This document shows positions 9,488 through 20,167 of a DNA stretch of 64,000 nt, in pieces. Position 1 is the first letter of the stretch. The number at the start of each line of letters is the position of its first letter. Position numbers and translations under genes: made by a program. The stretch comes from Erinaceus europaeus (lineage: Eukaryota > Chordata > Mammalia > Eulipotyphla > Erinaceidae): NCBI RefSeq assembly GCF_950295315.1, contig NC_080168.1:66411254-66475253 (forward strand). Direction: 5' to 3'. A model generated the notes under the pieces. It had not been told where the DNA came from. It saw only the letters and a program-made list of their open reading frames with translations, and ran no database searches.

Positions 9488-11193
9488 AGGGGGCAGGCGG
9501 TAGCGCCACCTGGTTGAGCACACACATTACTGTTGGGACTATGTGTAAGCCTGATAGAGCTTAGGGAGAACCACCCTCGTCCTTGGATGGAGGTCTGAGA
9601 TAACCTCTTGGTAAGTCTCTCTCAACCGAGGTGAGCATAAGGGGGCAAACTCAGACTTAGTTCTTTCCTTCTTGACTCTCAGGCCCACAGAAACCCCAGT
9701 ACTTCCCTCCATTAACTACAGGCCACATGGCCGCAGATTTCACTTATTGAAAGTCACCTTCTGATCACAGAAGAACACACCTTATCACACACTTCATTAC
9801 ACACCTCAGACCCCAGACAAGAGAAATTCCAAACTATATGGCCATTTGATATCCATCTTCTCTCTGTCTCACCCTACGGGTTTAACCCCTATGCTTCTCT
9901 CAAATACCTTTGGATAATTAAGTTGCTTGCATCATGGAGAATAACTGTCTTGTATCTCATCAATTCCTGTCATACCAGCCTCCTACCTTAGGGGCATGCC
10001 GACTATTAAGAAACCTGTAATTTCTGACATATTTCAGTAATAATTCCCTTTGTTTGTTTTTCTGTTTAACTCATGTCCACCTTGCTAATAAACGAGTTCT
10101 GAGTTCTGAACAAGCTGGAGAGCTCCCTGGTGTCTTTTACTTTGTGTCACCCCTGTTGTGAGCGAGAAAGAACCAGTCCGTTACCTTTCCTGTTGGGAAC
10201 ATGTGTAAGCCTGATAGAGCTTAGGGAGAACCACCCCCATCTTTGGATGGAGGTCTGAGAAGATAACCTCTTGGTAAGTCTCTTTCAACCGAGGTGAGCA
10301 TAAGGGGGGAAACTCAGACTTAGTTCTTTCCTTCTTGACTCTCAGGCCCACAGATACCACAGTACTTCCCTCCATTAACCACAGGCCACATGGCCGCAGA
10401 TTCACTTATTCAAAGTCATCTTCTGATCACAGAAGAACACACCTTATCACACATTTCATCACACACCTCAGACCCCAGACAAGAGAAATTTTGATATCCA
10501 TCTTCTCTCTGTCTCACCCTGCGGGTTTAACCCCTATGCTTCTCTCAAATACCTTTGGATAATTAAGTTGCTTGTGTTATGGAAAATAACTGTTTTGTAT
10601 CTCATCAATTCCTGTCATACCAGCCCCCTACCTTGAGGGCATGCTGACTGTTAAGAAACCTGTAATTTCTGTCATATTTCAAAAATAATTACCTCCATTG
10701 CTTTTCTATTTAACTCATGTCAATTTTGCTAATAAATGGACTCTAGGATTCTGGGACTCTGAGGACTCAGATTTTAGATTCACACTAAGAGTCCCCTGGT
10801 GTCTTTTACTTTGTGTCACCCCTGTTGTGAGCGAGAAAGAACCAGCCCGTTACCCTGGAGGCCACCCTACCGGAGAAGGAGAGAGATACCCTGAAACTTT
10901 CCCCTGGAGATCACCCCGCCAGAGAGACCCCGACATATCACCATGCCCAAAGACCCAGATTTGAGCGGCCACTCCCCACCTGCAGGGGGGAAGCTTCAGG
11001 AGCAGTAAGTGGGTACAGGTGTCTCTCTTATCTCTCTCCCTCTCTATCTTTATCTTCCCCTCTCAATTCCTCTCTGTCTTACATAGAAAGAAAAAATGAG
11101 GCAGGGGGAAGGAAAACAAGAGCTGCAGGGAGCAGTGGATTCATAGTGCTGGCACTGAGTCTCAATGTTAAAGCTAATGGCAATTAAAAAAAA
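9488..11193 (+). repeat. SINE-A split by a tandem LTR insertion
   Basis: The SINE head (GGGGGCAGGCGGTAGCGCCA) stops at 9530 in CACACATTAC. The SINE resumes near 10942, just before its B-box region, and runs through the CT-rich body and the 3' module to poly-A near 11193. The LTR dimer lies between. Confidence 0.85.
9531..10935 (+). mobile_element. Tandem LTR-1 dimer
   Basis: Two LTR copies in direct orientation, 9531-10191 and 10192-10935. Each starts TGTTGGGA and carries the TGTAAGCCTGATAGAGCTTA block, AATAAACGAG or AATAAATGGA, and GTGTCACCCCTGTTGTGAGC. The first copy stops after CCGTTACC and lacks the final 85 bp or so of the second. No internal ERV sequence separates them. The flanks CATTAC and TATCAC may be a mutated 6-bp duplication. 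Confidence 0.75.
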
Positions 11194-11338
11194 AGTAGAC
11201 TAAACAGTGACCTAAACTTTGAGCAGCAGGGTAAGCACAGCTCCCACCTCCTTATTCCACAAGGCTGTGTTGTAGGAACTGAGACTTAACCCACACATAG
11301 CTCCCAAGGTGGGCACTGCCCCTCCTCCCCTACTTTGC

Positions 11339-11372
<34 letters not shown>

Positions 11373-12110
11373 TGCTACCACCGCAGCTCCCACCCTTCCA
11401 GGGCATCTGCAGTATATCAGCCAGACAGCTTCACCAGTGTAACCTGACCCACTCACATTCCATCTTTGCTCTTATCTCACTTCCCTGCAGCCTGGTGGAA
11501 CAGAAAGGCAACACATAGCTAAGGTCCTGTCCCCAGGGCCCCATAGGGTCTGAGAAAGAGGTGAGACCCACTGAAAACCCCTCTTTGCAAGGGGTAATAA
11601 ATATTGTCTATTCCTTCCTCTTGAACTCCAAGGAGGGGGGGGGGGAGAAGGCAGAGGAGAGCGAGCTAGTGCAAATGTGTGCCCCAGAAAAATCAGGTAC
11701 CAATGGTCAAACCCAAGTTCCTGTGAGCAGAAACAGGGTGGAGATAGTCCTTAGCAAGGATGGTTCACTGTATGTATGATTTTGTTTGTTGCTGATGTTT
11801 TCTCTCAAAGAAATTTTTCCTGATACAATTTTATTTTCCTATTATTGGGGGGATTAGTAGTTTACAGTCAGTAGTAGAATACAGTAGCTGGTCCATGTGT
11901 AACATTTCTCAGTTATCCACTTAACACTCTAATCTCCCCACCTAGGTCCTCCTCCACCATCATGTTCCAGGACCTGAACACACACCCCACCCCCACCCAG
12001 AGTCCTTTACTTTGGTGAAATACACCAAACGTTTTTGTTTTTTAATCAAATGTTCTATTTTGATATGACCACCAGTTCACATGCAGTTGTGGAGGTCATT
12101 TAGATAGGCC
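11194..12110. other. Unassigned DNA with a CTG repeat and a G-run
   Basis: Contains (GCT)n at 11341-11370 and a G-run near 11633-11643. Two overlapping ORFs (11212-11406 minus, 11309-11518 plus) exist only because the trinucleotide repeat is open in several frames. No gene is supported. Confidence 0.4.
11341..11370. repeat. (GCT)10 trinucleotide repeat
   Basis: Ten uninterrupted GCT units followed by a diverged CCTGCTACCACC stretch. Confidence 0.95.
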
Positions 12111-12800
12111 CTGCTGGGGTCCAGCCTTGGCAGGTTCAGGGTCTTCCCCAGGAAAGGCGGCTTTGGAGAGTGAGAGAGGACTTGTGTATGCAAGTGCAAG
12201 GCAGAATTCTCTCTGCCTGCAAATTTATTGCAGCGTATTTATATATTTTTTGTACAATAGTGGGTTACAAAAAGTTGTGCATACTACATTCTAATTGACT
12301 TAATTTTACCATGGTTTGTTACATTTCATGATACATTTCAAGGCCATTGTTTCAGTTTTGATAATTGCTGTACTTTTCCTCTTACAACAGAATGTTTATT
12401 CTTATTCTAAGAAAATATTCTATTAATAAAATGTCACATTAAAATAATATTTATTTATGCTTTAAGGTGGGAGACCTTCCTATTCAGATTGAAAGGTTAC
12501 AATAATGTCAACTATTTAAAGCAAGCAAATTAAAGTTTAAGCTACGTAGATATTTATCTCTATTCATAGTCAAGCAAACAATGATTACATTTTATTTTCT
12601 TGTACCAAGTATTTAACTGTTTCCTAATAACATTTTTCTTGCCTTACTTTGGCAACAGAAGTAGGTGGTGAATAATCTTGTATAATAGATTTCATCTGTA
12701 GCCAATCAAAGAATTTGCTAATAGTAACATTTTAAGGGCCAATACAAGATATTGGGCAATTTTAGAAAGAATCATTAGCTGCTCTTAGACTTCTGTATCC
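12111..12800 (-). mobile_element. Possible ERV LTR, reverse
   Basis: TGCTGGGGTCCAGCCTTGGC resembles the reverse-complement U5 end of ERVK-type LTRs. A reversed polyadenylation signal (TTTATT) lies near 12224 and a TATA-like tract near 12240. The far boundary is not seen, so extent and class are guesses. Confidence 0.4.
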
Positions 12801-12904
12801 CTTTACTGGAATCTTGAAATATGCAAGAAAAATAGTAAGCATAATTAGAAGACTGAAACTGAAAGCAGTTAGTCCTCAATTAAAGTGGGTCTATCATTAG
12901 CTTC

Positions 12905-13195
12905 ACTTTATTTTTATTTATTTATTCTCTTTTGTTGCTTTTGTTGCTTTATTGTTGTAGTTATTATTGTTGTTATTGATGTAATCGTTGTTGGATAGGA
13001 CAGAGAGAAATGGAGAGAGGAGGGGAAGACAGAGAGGGGAAGAGAAAGATAGACATCTGCAGACCTTCTTCACCACTTGTGAAGTGACTCCCCTGCAGGT
13101 GGGGAGCAGGGAGCTCCAACTGGGATCCTTAAGCTGCCAGTCCTTGTGCTTTGTGCCATGTGCGCTTAACCCACTGCGCTACTGCCCCATAGCTT
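12905..13195 (-). repeat. SINE-A, reverse
   Basis: It opens with (TTTA)n and TTGTTGC repeats, then GGATAGGACAGAGAGAAATG, the reverse body and CGCTTAACCCACTGCGCTAC, the reverse head. Confidence 0.9.
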
Positions 13196-13659
13196 CACTT
13201 TAGAGGGGCTGCCTTGCAGCTCCCTTAACCACACGGTGATCTTGTCATCCAGTGGGGCTAGCTCAGCTCCCTACAAGACCCCATGCAGCCTTTACCCAGC
13301 TTCCCTTAAGGAGACATCTATCAAAATCATGGTTCACTATCACACTAGATGTTGGCACTGATACAGTTAGGATGCAGCCACAGGATCCTGAAGGATGTCT
13401 GTTAGCACATTCTCTCCTGCCCTCCTATGGAGAGACTTGCTGTAACTCTGCCCTGGACTTCTGACAGGTCCCCTGGAGGGATTCTCCCTCCTTCTGATCC
13501 AGAACAAAAAGCGATGCTTCAATCTGGTTTCTTTTCTCAGTAAGGCTATTTTTAGGTACTAACAGCCTGTTAGCTCTAGGTCTGAGTTCACACTCTCCTT
13601 GGAATGATTTGCCTGGAGTCATAATAAAACAGCTCTTTGGAGAAGTGGATGGACAGAAA
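13196..13659. other. Unassigned DNA between SINEs
   Basis: Small ORFs at 13252-13464 and 13425-13622 show no domain. It may continue the LTR-like sequence at 12111, but I cannot establish that. Confidence 0.25.
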
Positions 13660-13838
13660 AATAACTATTGGAGCTGGGAAGATGACACAATGCTTCTGCA
13701 AAAGATTTTCATGTCTGGAGCTCACAGGTCTCAGATTCAATTCCCAGCACCATCAGCAGGGCTCTGGTCTCTTACTCTGCATTTCTATTTCTCTCTCTCA
13801 TTAACATAAAATAAATAAAATATTACTTTTAAAAAAGA
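13660..13838 (+). repeat. SINE-D
   Basis: TGGGAAGATGACACAATGCT at the head, CCCAGCACCATCAGCAGGGC in the middle, and CTCTCTCATTAACATAAAAT grading to AAATAAA at the tail. A second copy lies at 59756. Confidence 0.75.
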
Positions 13839-13894
13839 AAGAAAAATAATTTTTTGTACAGAATTTATTTTTTAATTATCTTTATTTTAAATCA

Positions 13895-14100
13895 TCTTTA
13901 TTTTATTTGATAGAGACCACCAGAAATCAAGAGGGAAGGGGGTGATAGAGAGGGAGAGAGACACCTGCAGCCCTGCTTCACCACTTGCAAAGCTTTCCCC
14001 CTGCAGGTGGGGACTAGGGGCTCAAACCTGGGTCCTTGAGCACTGTAACATGTACACTCAACCAGGTGCCCAACCAGGTGTACCACCATCCAGCCCCCAT
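13895..14100 (-). repeat. SINE-A, short form, reverse
   Basis: GAGAGGGAGAGAGACACCTG, CCCCCTGCAGGTGGGGACTA, then the reversed head ending CCATCCAGCCCC. Confidence 0.85.
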
Positions 14101-14107
14101 ACAGCCT

Positions 14108-14137
14108 TTTCTTTTTTTTTTTCTTTTTCTTCTCTTC

Positions 14138-14185
<48 letters not shown>

Positions 14186-14206
14186 TGTTTCTTTCTTTTC
14201 CCTTTT
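14108..14206. repeat. (TTTC)n microsatellite
   Basis: Long CTTT/TTTC tract at the A-tail end of the following reverse SINE. The KERKKERK-type ORFs across it are repeat artefacts. Confidence 0.95.
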
Positions 14207-14470
14207 GTTGCCCTTTTTAAAATTGTTGTTGTTGTTATTATTGCTGTTGTTGTTGATGCCATCATTGTTGGATAGGACAGAGAGAAATGGAGAGAAGAGG
14301 GGAAGACAGAGAGGGGTAGAGAAAGACAGACACCTGCAGACCTGCTTCACTGCCTGTGAAGTGACTCCCCTGCAGGTGGGGAGCCGGGGGCTCGAACTGG
14401 GATCTTTACTCTGGTCCTTGCACTTCATGCCATGTGCACTTAACCCACTGTGCTACCACCTGACTCCCCC
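14207..14470 (-). repeat. SINE-A, reverse
   Basis: (GTT)n tract, GGATAGGACAGAGAGAAATG, GAAGTGACTCCCCTGCAGGT and CACTTAACCCACTGTGCTAC, in reverse-family order. Confidence 0.9.
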
Positions 14471-14524
14471 ATACAACCTTTTCTAAACATTCTTCACTTG
14501 ATTGGTAAACATCTTCTAGTGCTG

Positions 14525-14730
14525 TTGCTTTATTTTTATTTTTATTATCTTTATTTATTTATTGGATAGAGGCAGCCAAAAATTGAAAGAAGAGATGGAG
14601 AGAGACAGAAAAGCATTGCTTCACCATTGGTGAGGCTTTCTCCCTGCAGGTGAGGACCTGAGGCTTGAACCCAGGTCCGTGTGCACTGTAAACATGTGCG
14701 CTCAACCAGGTGCTCCAACACCTGGCTCCC
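14525..14730 (-). repeat. SINE-A, short form, reverse
   Basis: TTTATTTATTGGATAGAGGC then CTCCCTGCAGGTGAGGACCT and a reversed head GCGCTCAACCAGGTGCTCCA. Confidence 0.85.
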
Positions 14731-15394
14731 CTGATGCTGCTTTTTATTCTTTACTGAGGTTGTCTAAGTTTGGGGCTACTGTTACTTTACACTGCTACGT
14801 TCATGTTTGTAGGTTGAGCGAGCTTTCTGGACTGATCCATCATTAGGACACAATCCCTTATCACCTAGGATATGTGGAGCTGCAGGTAATAAATAAGCTC
14901 TTTGATACTAGGGCAAAGCAGGACCACTGTGATGCCAACAGCTGTTCAAACAAAGACTGGAGATTTCTGCCTTCCACTCACTTGTACTCACTCACTCACT
15001 CACATGGGGAGGCACAGTAAGGAGGTGGCTTCTCAGTCACGACTCTGAGTCCATGCTGTCAGTAGCAGCACCGACAACAGCACCATCTGCCCTCTGAACC
15101 TTCAAGCAGCATGCATGCCTGCAAGGACCACAGACTCTGGAGGGTGTAGATGGGGAAGGGAGACCAGGCCTTTGGTACATCTGGGTGGTTTGGCCTGTAT
15201 ATGCTTCTGCAGAAGCTTATTCTTACAAAACAGGCTGCAGACACCATGACCAGCCACAGGGGATCAGTTAAGCCTTCACAGTTCCACAGGCCTGTGTCCA
15301 GGTAGCTGAGGGCCTGTGTGAGTGCCAGCTGACAAGTCAAACCGAAACCTGGAGAGGGCATGAGGATGAAGAAAAGATAGACATATAGAAGATG
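14731..15394. other. Unassigned DNA
   Basis: Contains a short CACT repeat near 14982-15003. The minus-strand 119-codon ORF at 15059-15418 has no recognisable domain. Nothing else seen. Confidence 0.3.
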
Positions 15395-15780
15395 GGATTG
15401 GGAGGGCCAACAGTCCAATGACTGAGAGCACCAGTTTATTTTCTCACTGTCCTTTTATCACACACACAGCAAGAAGCTTAATTATGCTGGCTCTGCAAAA
15501 GGTTTCTCAAAACATAATCCAGGTGCATAAGCAAAGTACAGTTTCTCAAAACATAAGCAAGATAGAGTTGGGGCAAAAGATCCTGTAGTTAGACAATTAT
15601 AATTTTACCAGGGAGTCTGCAAAGTGTTTATCTTACTTTCAGTTCCCTTTGATCTATACCTTCAATTCTTTTGATCCAATTAGGAGAGAATGTGAGGAGC
15701 TTTGCAGAAAGGCTGCTCTGCAGGCCTTTTGCTCATAAGCCCAGGGGCCTTGCCTTACAAGGGACTTGCAGCTCCCGACA
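15395..15780 (-). mobile_element. Possible solo LTR, reverse
   Basis: A reversed polyadenylation-like signal (TTTATT near 15435) lies near one end. The segment AAGGTTTCTCAAAACATAAT recurs within about 50 bp as CAGTTTCTCAAAACATAAGC, a U3-like tandem repeat. The right end reads GCAGCTCCCGACA. I did not find a partner copy, so this is weak. Confidence 0.3.
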
Positions 15781-15842
15781 GGCCTATACATAGTAAAGGG
15801 TGCACTCTGTTGGGTGAGCTATGTCCTTACCTCCTACACATA

Positions 15843-16020
15843 TTTTTCTTTAATTTTTAAACCTTTATTTATTTATTGGATAGAGACAGCCAGAAATCCG
15901 GGGAGGGGGGAGGGAGAGAGGGAGAGGGAGACCTGCAGCCCTGCTTCACCATTCACAAAACTTTTTCCTTACAGGTGGGGACCAGGGGCACAAACCTGGG
16001 TCCTTGTGCATTGTAACTCC
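15843..16020 (-). repeat. SINE-A, short form, reverse, 5'-truncated
   Basis: TTTATTTATTGGATAGAGAC, the GGGAGAGGGAGACCTGCAGC body and GTGGGGACCAGGGGCACAAA. It ends before the tRNA head is complete. Confidence 0.8.
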
Positions 16021-16029
16021 TGAGTAGTG

Positions 16030-16660
16030 ACCCACTGGATATGCTACAATCCATTTGTCCATTTAGTTCTTGACATATATTTGGGTGGTTTTCAATCTGG
16101 GGTTATTATAGTAAAGCTGATATGAACATCCACGTAAAGTCTTTGAACATGAGTTCTCTGTGTTCACTGTGTGTATCTGATGCTAGGACATCTGGTGTGA
16201 TTTTGGAGAGATGGTGCCTTTTTTTTTTTTTTTTTTGGACTCAAGTGTTATCACTGGGGCTCCATGCCTACACTACAAATCCATGGCTTCTGTAGCCATC
16301 TGTTCAAATTTGTTGTTGTTGTTTGATAGGACAGAGAGAAATCAAGAGGGGAGGAGAAGATAGAGAGGGAAAGAGACAGAGAGACACTTGCAGACCTGCT
16401 TCACTGCTTGTGAAGTGAGATCATCCAGTATTCATTCTTCTCTTTTTGGCTCATCTCACTTAACATGATTCTACCAAGTCTCACCCGAGATGAGGCAAAG
16501 GGGTCGACTTCACCATTTTTTTTAACAACTGAGTAGTATTCCACTGTCTATATGTACCACAACTTTCTTTGACACTCGTCTGTCTTTGGGGGTCTGGGTT
16601 ACTTCCAAGTTTGAATTACTACAAATTGTCCTACTAAGAACAGAGGTGTACCTGTTGCAG
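16030..16660 (-). pseudogene. L1 3' end fragment, reverse, with SINE insertion
   Basis: TTGGGTGGTTTTCAATCTGG and ATGAACATCCACGTAAAGTC, then ACAACTGAGTAGTATTCCAC, are antisense L1 ORF2-to-3'UTR signatures common to mammalian L1s. A reverse SINE-A fragment (about 16218-16420) splits it. Confidence 0.7.
16218..16420 (-). repeat. SINE-A long form, reverse, truncated
   Basis: T-run, then CACTGGGGCTCCATGCCTAC, GATAGGACAGAGAGAAATCA and CTGCTTCACTGCTTGTGAAG. It lies inside the L1 fragment. Confidence 0.75.
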
Positions 16661-17224
16661 GTTTGAGACTCAGAGCCATCCGAATGGAGTCCACAAGGAG
16701 GAACTTTAACATTAATGGGCCACAGAAAGAGCTCTTACTCTTAAAGTATTCTGGCTCCCAAACAAAGGGCAGTCCGGTTCATCTAGGGGCTGCAGGCTGA
16801 GAGCAGAAAGTTCATCACAGAAGCAGAAGTTGCAGGGTTAAGGGGGTTGGACTTGGGCCCATTGCTCAGGGTCTGGTTGCCACAGTTACTGTTGTCTTTT
16901 CCTGCAGAGCTGTGTCTGGGGAGAGGTTCAGGACTTAGAAGTTTTATGACCTGTCAGGACAGGATATACCTCGGTGGGTTGGGGGATGTGTGTGTGTTGG
17001 GGGGTGGTGGGTGGCTTTTCTTAAGGTTTTCTGTTATCTAGGGCTTCTCTCCTTCCTACATTTTGGTTAGTGAACTCTTTCTTTGCCTAGACATTCTCTG
17101 TTTTTCTTTTCTACATCATACCATTCTCTTCCTTCTTAACTCCCTCCCTCCTTTCCATTCTTTCTTTTCCTGTGTCTTTCATACAGTCCTCTCTGACTGT
17201 AAAGCTCCATGAATAACACAGGGC
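16661..17224. other. Unassigned DNA with a G-rich tract
   Basis: A G/T tract at about 16976-17013 (GGGTTGGGGGATGTGTGTGT and following G-runs) could form a quadruplex. No gene or repeat family recognised. Confidence 0.3.
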
Positions 17225-17377
17225 AAAAGGATAGATAACATAATGGTTATGCAAAGAGACTCTCATGCCTGAGGCTTCAAAGTCCCAGGTTCAATTCCCC
17301 CACACCACCATAAACCAGAACTGAGCAGTGCTCTGGTTAAAATAATAATAATAATAATAATAACAACAACAACAATA
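17225..17377 (+). repeat. SINE-C with (AAT)n tail
   Basis: ATAGATAACATAATGGTTAT, TGCCTGAGGCTTCAAAGTCC and CAGAACTGAGCAGTGCTCTG define SINE-C. The tail is an AAT/AAC microsatellite. Confidence 0.85.
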
Positions 17378-17384
17378 TAGGGAA

Positions 17385-17545
17385 AACCCCAGAGGTGGTG
17401 CAGCGGAAAAGGGACTTAAGCATGAGGTCCCAAGTTCAGTCCTCAGCAGTCAGGATGTCAAAGTGATGCTCTGGTTCATGTCCTCTCTGTCTCTTTCACA
17501 TCAGGAAATGAATATGTCTTTTAAAAATAAATAAAACTAGTATTG
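17385..17545 (+). repeat. SINE-B
   Basis: CCCAGAGGTGGTGCAGCGGA, GCATGAGGTCCCAAGTTCAG and CTCTGGTTCATGTCCTCTCT, ending AAAAATAAATAAA. It is a separate tRNA-derived family; other copies lie at 22290, 23302 and 61845. Confidence 0.8.
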
Positions 17546-17584
17546 AGTTTATTGAACATATCTTTTTTATTACTATTTATTTAC

Positions 17585-17851
17585 TGTTGTGCCCAGGAGT
17601 TCGAGTCCCGATCTCATGCAAAGAAGACCAGAATCACATGTAATAGCAAGAACCTTTATTGTCAAGCTTAAGCTTGGGCTGCCGACACCCTTCCAAGAAA
17701 AGGGAGAGTCTGTGACCCCGATCACTTCTCGTCCCACCTTTTTATAGTTATCACAGGGTGGGCACAGGTGGAAATATCCACATGAAACAAGGAACAATTG
17801 GCCTCGAGCCAACAGTTGCTCTCAATATTTGGCCCCCCCTCCAACCCCATA
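17585..17851 (-). repeat. 3' LTR of gamma-1
   Basis: 267 bp. On the plus strand it runs from TGTTGTGCCCAGGAGTTCGA to CCAACCCCATA, with a reversed AATAAA-like signal (TTTATT near 17656) and a reversed TATAAAAA (TTTTTATAG near 17740). It pairs with 33969-34233. The terminal dinucleotide has mutated (TA for TG on the sense strand). Confidence 0.85.
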
Positions 17852-17869
17852 TTCTCCCCTTGTCTTTTT
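17852..17869 (-). promoter_or_regulatory. Polypurine tract of gamma-1
   Basis: Sense-strand AAAAAGACAAGGGGAGAA abuts the 3' LTR. This is the plus-strand primer site expected at this position. Confidence 0.8.
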
Positions 17870-18130
17870 GTAACTTTTAGGGCCCAATCTTGGGCCAATC
17901 TCTGTTTCTGACTACTGTACTGTCCCTCTATCAATGGGGTATGAGGAGTAGTAGTAGCAGGAACGAAGATTAGAGTCACCAGGAGAGAAAGAATCACAGA
18001 GTCACGAGCAGACCAACCGGAGCTTGAGTGGATGTTTGGGAACAGACTTGAGTTGCCATCTGGTCTTGAACTCTTCTGTCTCTGCTGCACAGACATGGGA
18101 GTGGTGGATCCACAAGCTGATACCATCCAC
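17870..18130 (-). pseudogene. env start remnant of gamma-1
   Basis: Near 18060 on the minus strand a Met opens a short frame overlapping the end of integrase, as gammaretroviral env does. It includes a hydrophobic signal-like run (LLVTLIFVPA). The frame passes directly into the polypurine tract: surface and transmembrane subunits are absent. The ORF at 17722-18126 mixes this with antisense LTR sequence. Confidence 0.55.
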
Positions 18131-19062
18131 CTTCAGGGCCGTGGGGGTGGCTAAGATGACAGTATATGGTCCTTTCCACCGGGGCTTGAGTGTCTCTTTT
18201 TGGTGGCATCTTACCAGGACTATTTTGGTGGCATCTTATCAGGCTGGAAGGGATGAGGGTTTGGAGGGGGTGCAGCTTCATATATTGCTCTCAGTCTTGG
18301 CCACACACACTTTTGGACTTGAGCTATTATCTGTAAGGATGTAATCAGGTTCTGATCATTAATATTAGTGAGTAAGTCTGATCTCAAGGTTGGGATTATG
18401 GGAGGGGGACGACCAAACATGATCTCAAACGGGGTCAGCTTTGCAGTATAGGGGGTATTTCTTATTTTATAAAGGGCAAAGGGAAGGAGAGTTACCCAGT
18501 CTATGCCAGTCTCCATAGTTAATTTTGTTAAGGTCTCTTTTAGAGTTCTATTCATCCTTTCTAGCTGTCCTGAGTTTTGGGGCCTATAGGTGCAATGTAA
18601 TTTCCATTTTGCCCCAAAGACTCCCATTAAGTTCTGGTTTATCTGGGAAGCGAGGGCTGGACAATCATCTGAACTTAATTGAAGGGGCATACCAAACCTG
18701 GGAAAAATCTCTTCAAGTTTCTTCACCACTGTCTGGGCCGTCTCCCTCTTAGTCAGGAATGCCTCAGTCCATCCTGAAAATGTGTCTACAAACACTAACA
18801 TATATTTATACCCATATTTTCCAGGTTTTACCTCAGTGAAGTCTATCTCCCAGTAGGTACCTGGTCTGGTTTCTTTCTCATGCACCCCAGGAGTTCTAGA
18901 CTGGTTGCTAGTGTTTACAAGTTTGCAGGCTTTGCATTCTACAACTATTTCCTTAATCATTTGGTTCTTGTTGTAAATTCTCAGGTTGGCTTTTTGTAAA
19001 AGTTCAGTCATTTTTCTTCGTCCCAGGTGGGTAGTTCTGTGTATATGCTGTAGTAGGTGTTT
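18130..19062 (-). pseudogene. pol: gamma-1 integrase (C-terminal part of pol)
   Basis: The minus-strand ORF 18220-19095 contains the zinc-domain C-x2-C (CKAC), the core 'YWEIDFTEVKPGKYGYKYML' with the first catalytic Asp, an Asp in the expected place for the second (SSDDCPA, where the family usually has DNGPA), and the Glu segment 'SGQLERMNRTLKETL'. The GPY motif (RWKGPYTV) follows near 18175 in another frame, so a frameshift separates core and tail. This enzyme would insert viral DNA into host DNA. The HHCC domain's 5' side is cut by the 19063 insert. Confidence 0.9.
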
Positions 19063-20159
19063 GGCACAGGTGCCGCCATGCGAGCTGCTTGACACGGTAC
19101 CAGCTTTGCAGGAAGTTCAGCATGGCTGGACTCTCCAGGCCAAACTGAAACCATCTCGCCTTTTGCCATGACTAAGCTCTGTGTGGTCTTAATAATATTT
19201 ACCTATGGCCAGGCTCAGAGCCTGACCAAATGACAAAAATAATGACAAAACCTGCACTGCACTCTGTAAGACTGAACATAATGGAACAAGCAATATCAGT
19301 AATGCAGAATTTTTCAGGAGGCCCCAATAGGCAAAAATGTTTCCTCCTTTATCTACACCACTTCTTTTAGTATTCCCACTAAAATATAGAAAAAGATTGG
19401 TGGTTCCCACAGTGGAGGGGCCACCTTATATAAATAATTAATGGAAAGTTATGGTACCTGCCTTGATACAATGGGCCTTTTAATTTACCATCCACCACTA
19501 TGCTCCTACCTCCTTATGCAGGAATAGTACACAAGAACCTAGGTCACATAGTGAGCATACACAGAGGATGGATTCTAGCTAGAGAGTTTAACTTGGAACA
19601 AAATAAAACAAAACTCCTTGATCAAACAATGGAACAGATCTTGTGAAAAATGGGCTACTCAATTTGTTTAAGGCCCCTAGAAACATAACAAGCTTGAACT
19701 TTCTATAAACCATTGTCTTCTGATGCATACGGCCAAGAGAATGGCATAAAAGGTAGAATTTAATCTTAATCAATAGGACATTTGCCTAGCACACAGGTAC
19801 AGGAAAAACAAAAGACATAGAAACGGTGATGTGATCATTAGGGCAGAAAGTGCCCCTGGAATGTAAATGTTTCACAAGGCAGGAGGTGTTCCCTACCTGT
19901 GCTGTTCTTACTTGGTGATTTTTGTTTCAATAATCAAAGCCTTGGTGATTTTTGTTTTAATAATCAATACCTTGGTGATTTTTGTTTGAATGATCTAAGC
20001 CTTATGAGACTATAAAAATAAAGTTCTGCTTAAGTAAGATAGAGATGTCTGCTTGAGCTTGATTCAGCATCAACTCACTCGTCTCTCATCTTTCATCCTT
20101 CACTGATGCCCCTCCTCCTTCAGGCTGACCCTAATAACCTGCTGGGGCTGGCCCCCGGC
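19063..20159 (+). mobile_element. 1.1-kb ERV-like segment E inside gamma-1 pol
   Basis: The segment interrupts the RNase H-integrase junction and is bounded by the direct repeat AGGTGTTT (19055-19062 and 20160-20167). On the plus strand it has a short frame from an ATG near 19170 with a signal-peptide-like start ending GQAQS, many stops, then three ~32-bp repeats of CCTTGGTGATTTTTGTTT (19911-20003). TATAAAAATAAAGTTCTG near 20012 is LTR-like. The inverted homologue lies at 34735-35690. It is most likely an env-to-LTR fragment, but its mode of insertion is unclear. Confidence 0.6.
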
Positions 20160-20167
20160 AGGTGTTT

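Noticed and set aside
11341..11370. CTG repeat as a coding polyleucine/polyserine tract
   Set aside because: No exon context, splice signals or conserved flanking frame; simplest as a microsatellite.
13898..14428. 176-codon minus-strand ORF with a Lys/Glu/Arg tract
   Set aside because: Two SINE-A copies joined by a (TTTC)n microsatellite.
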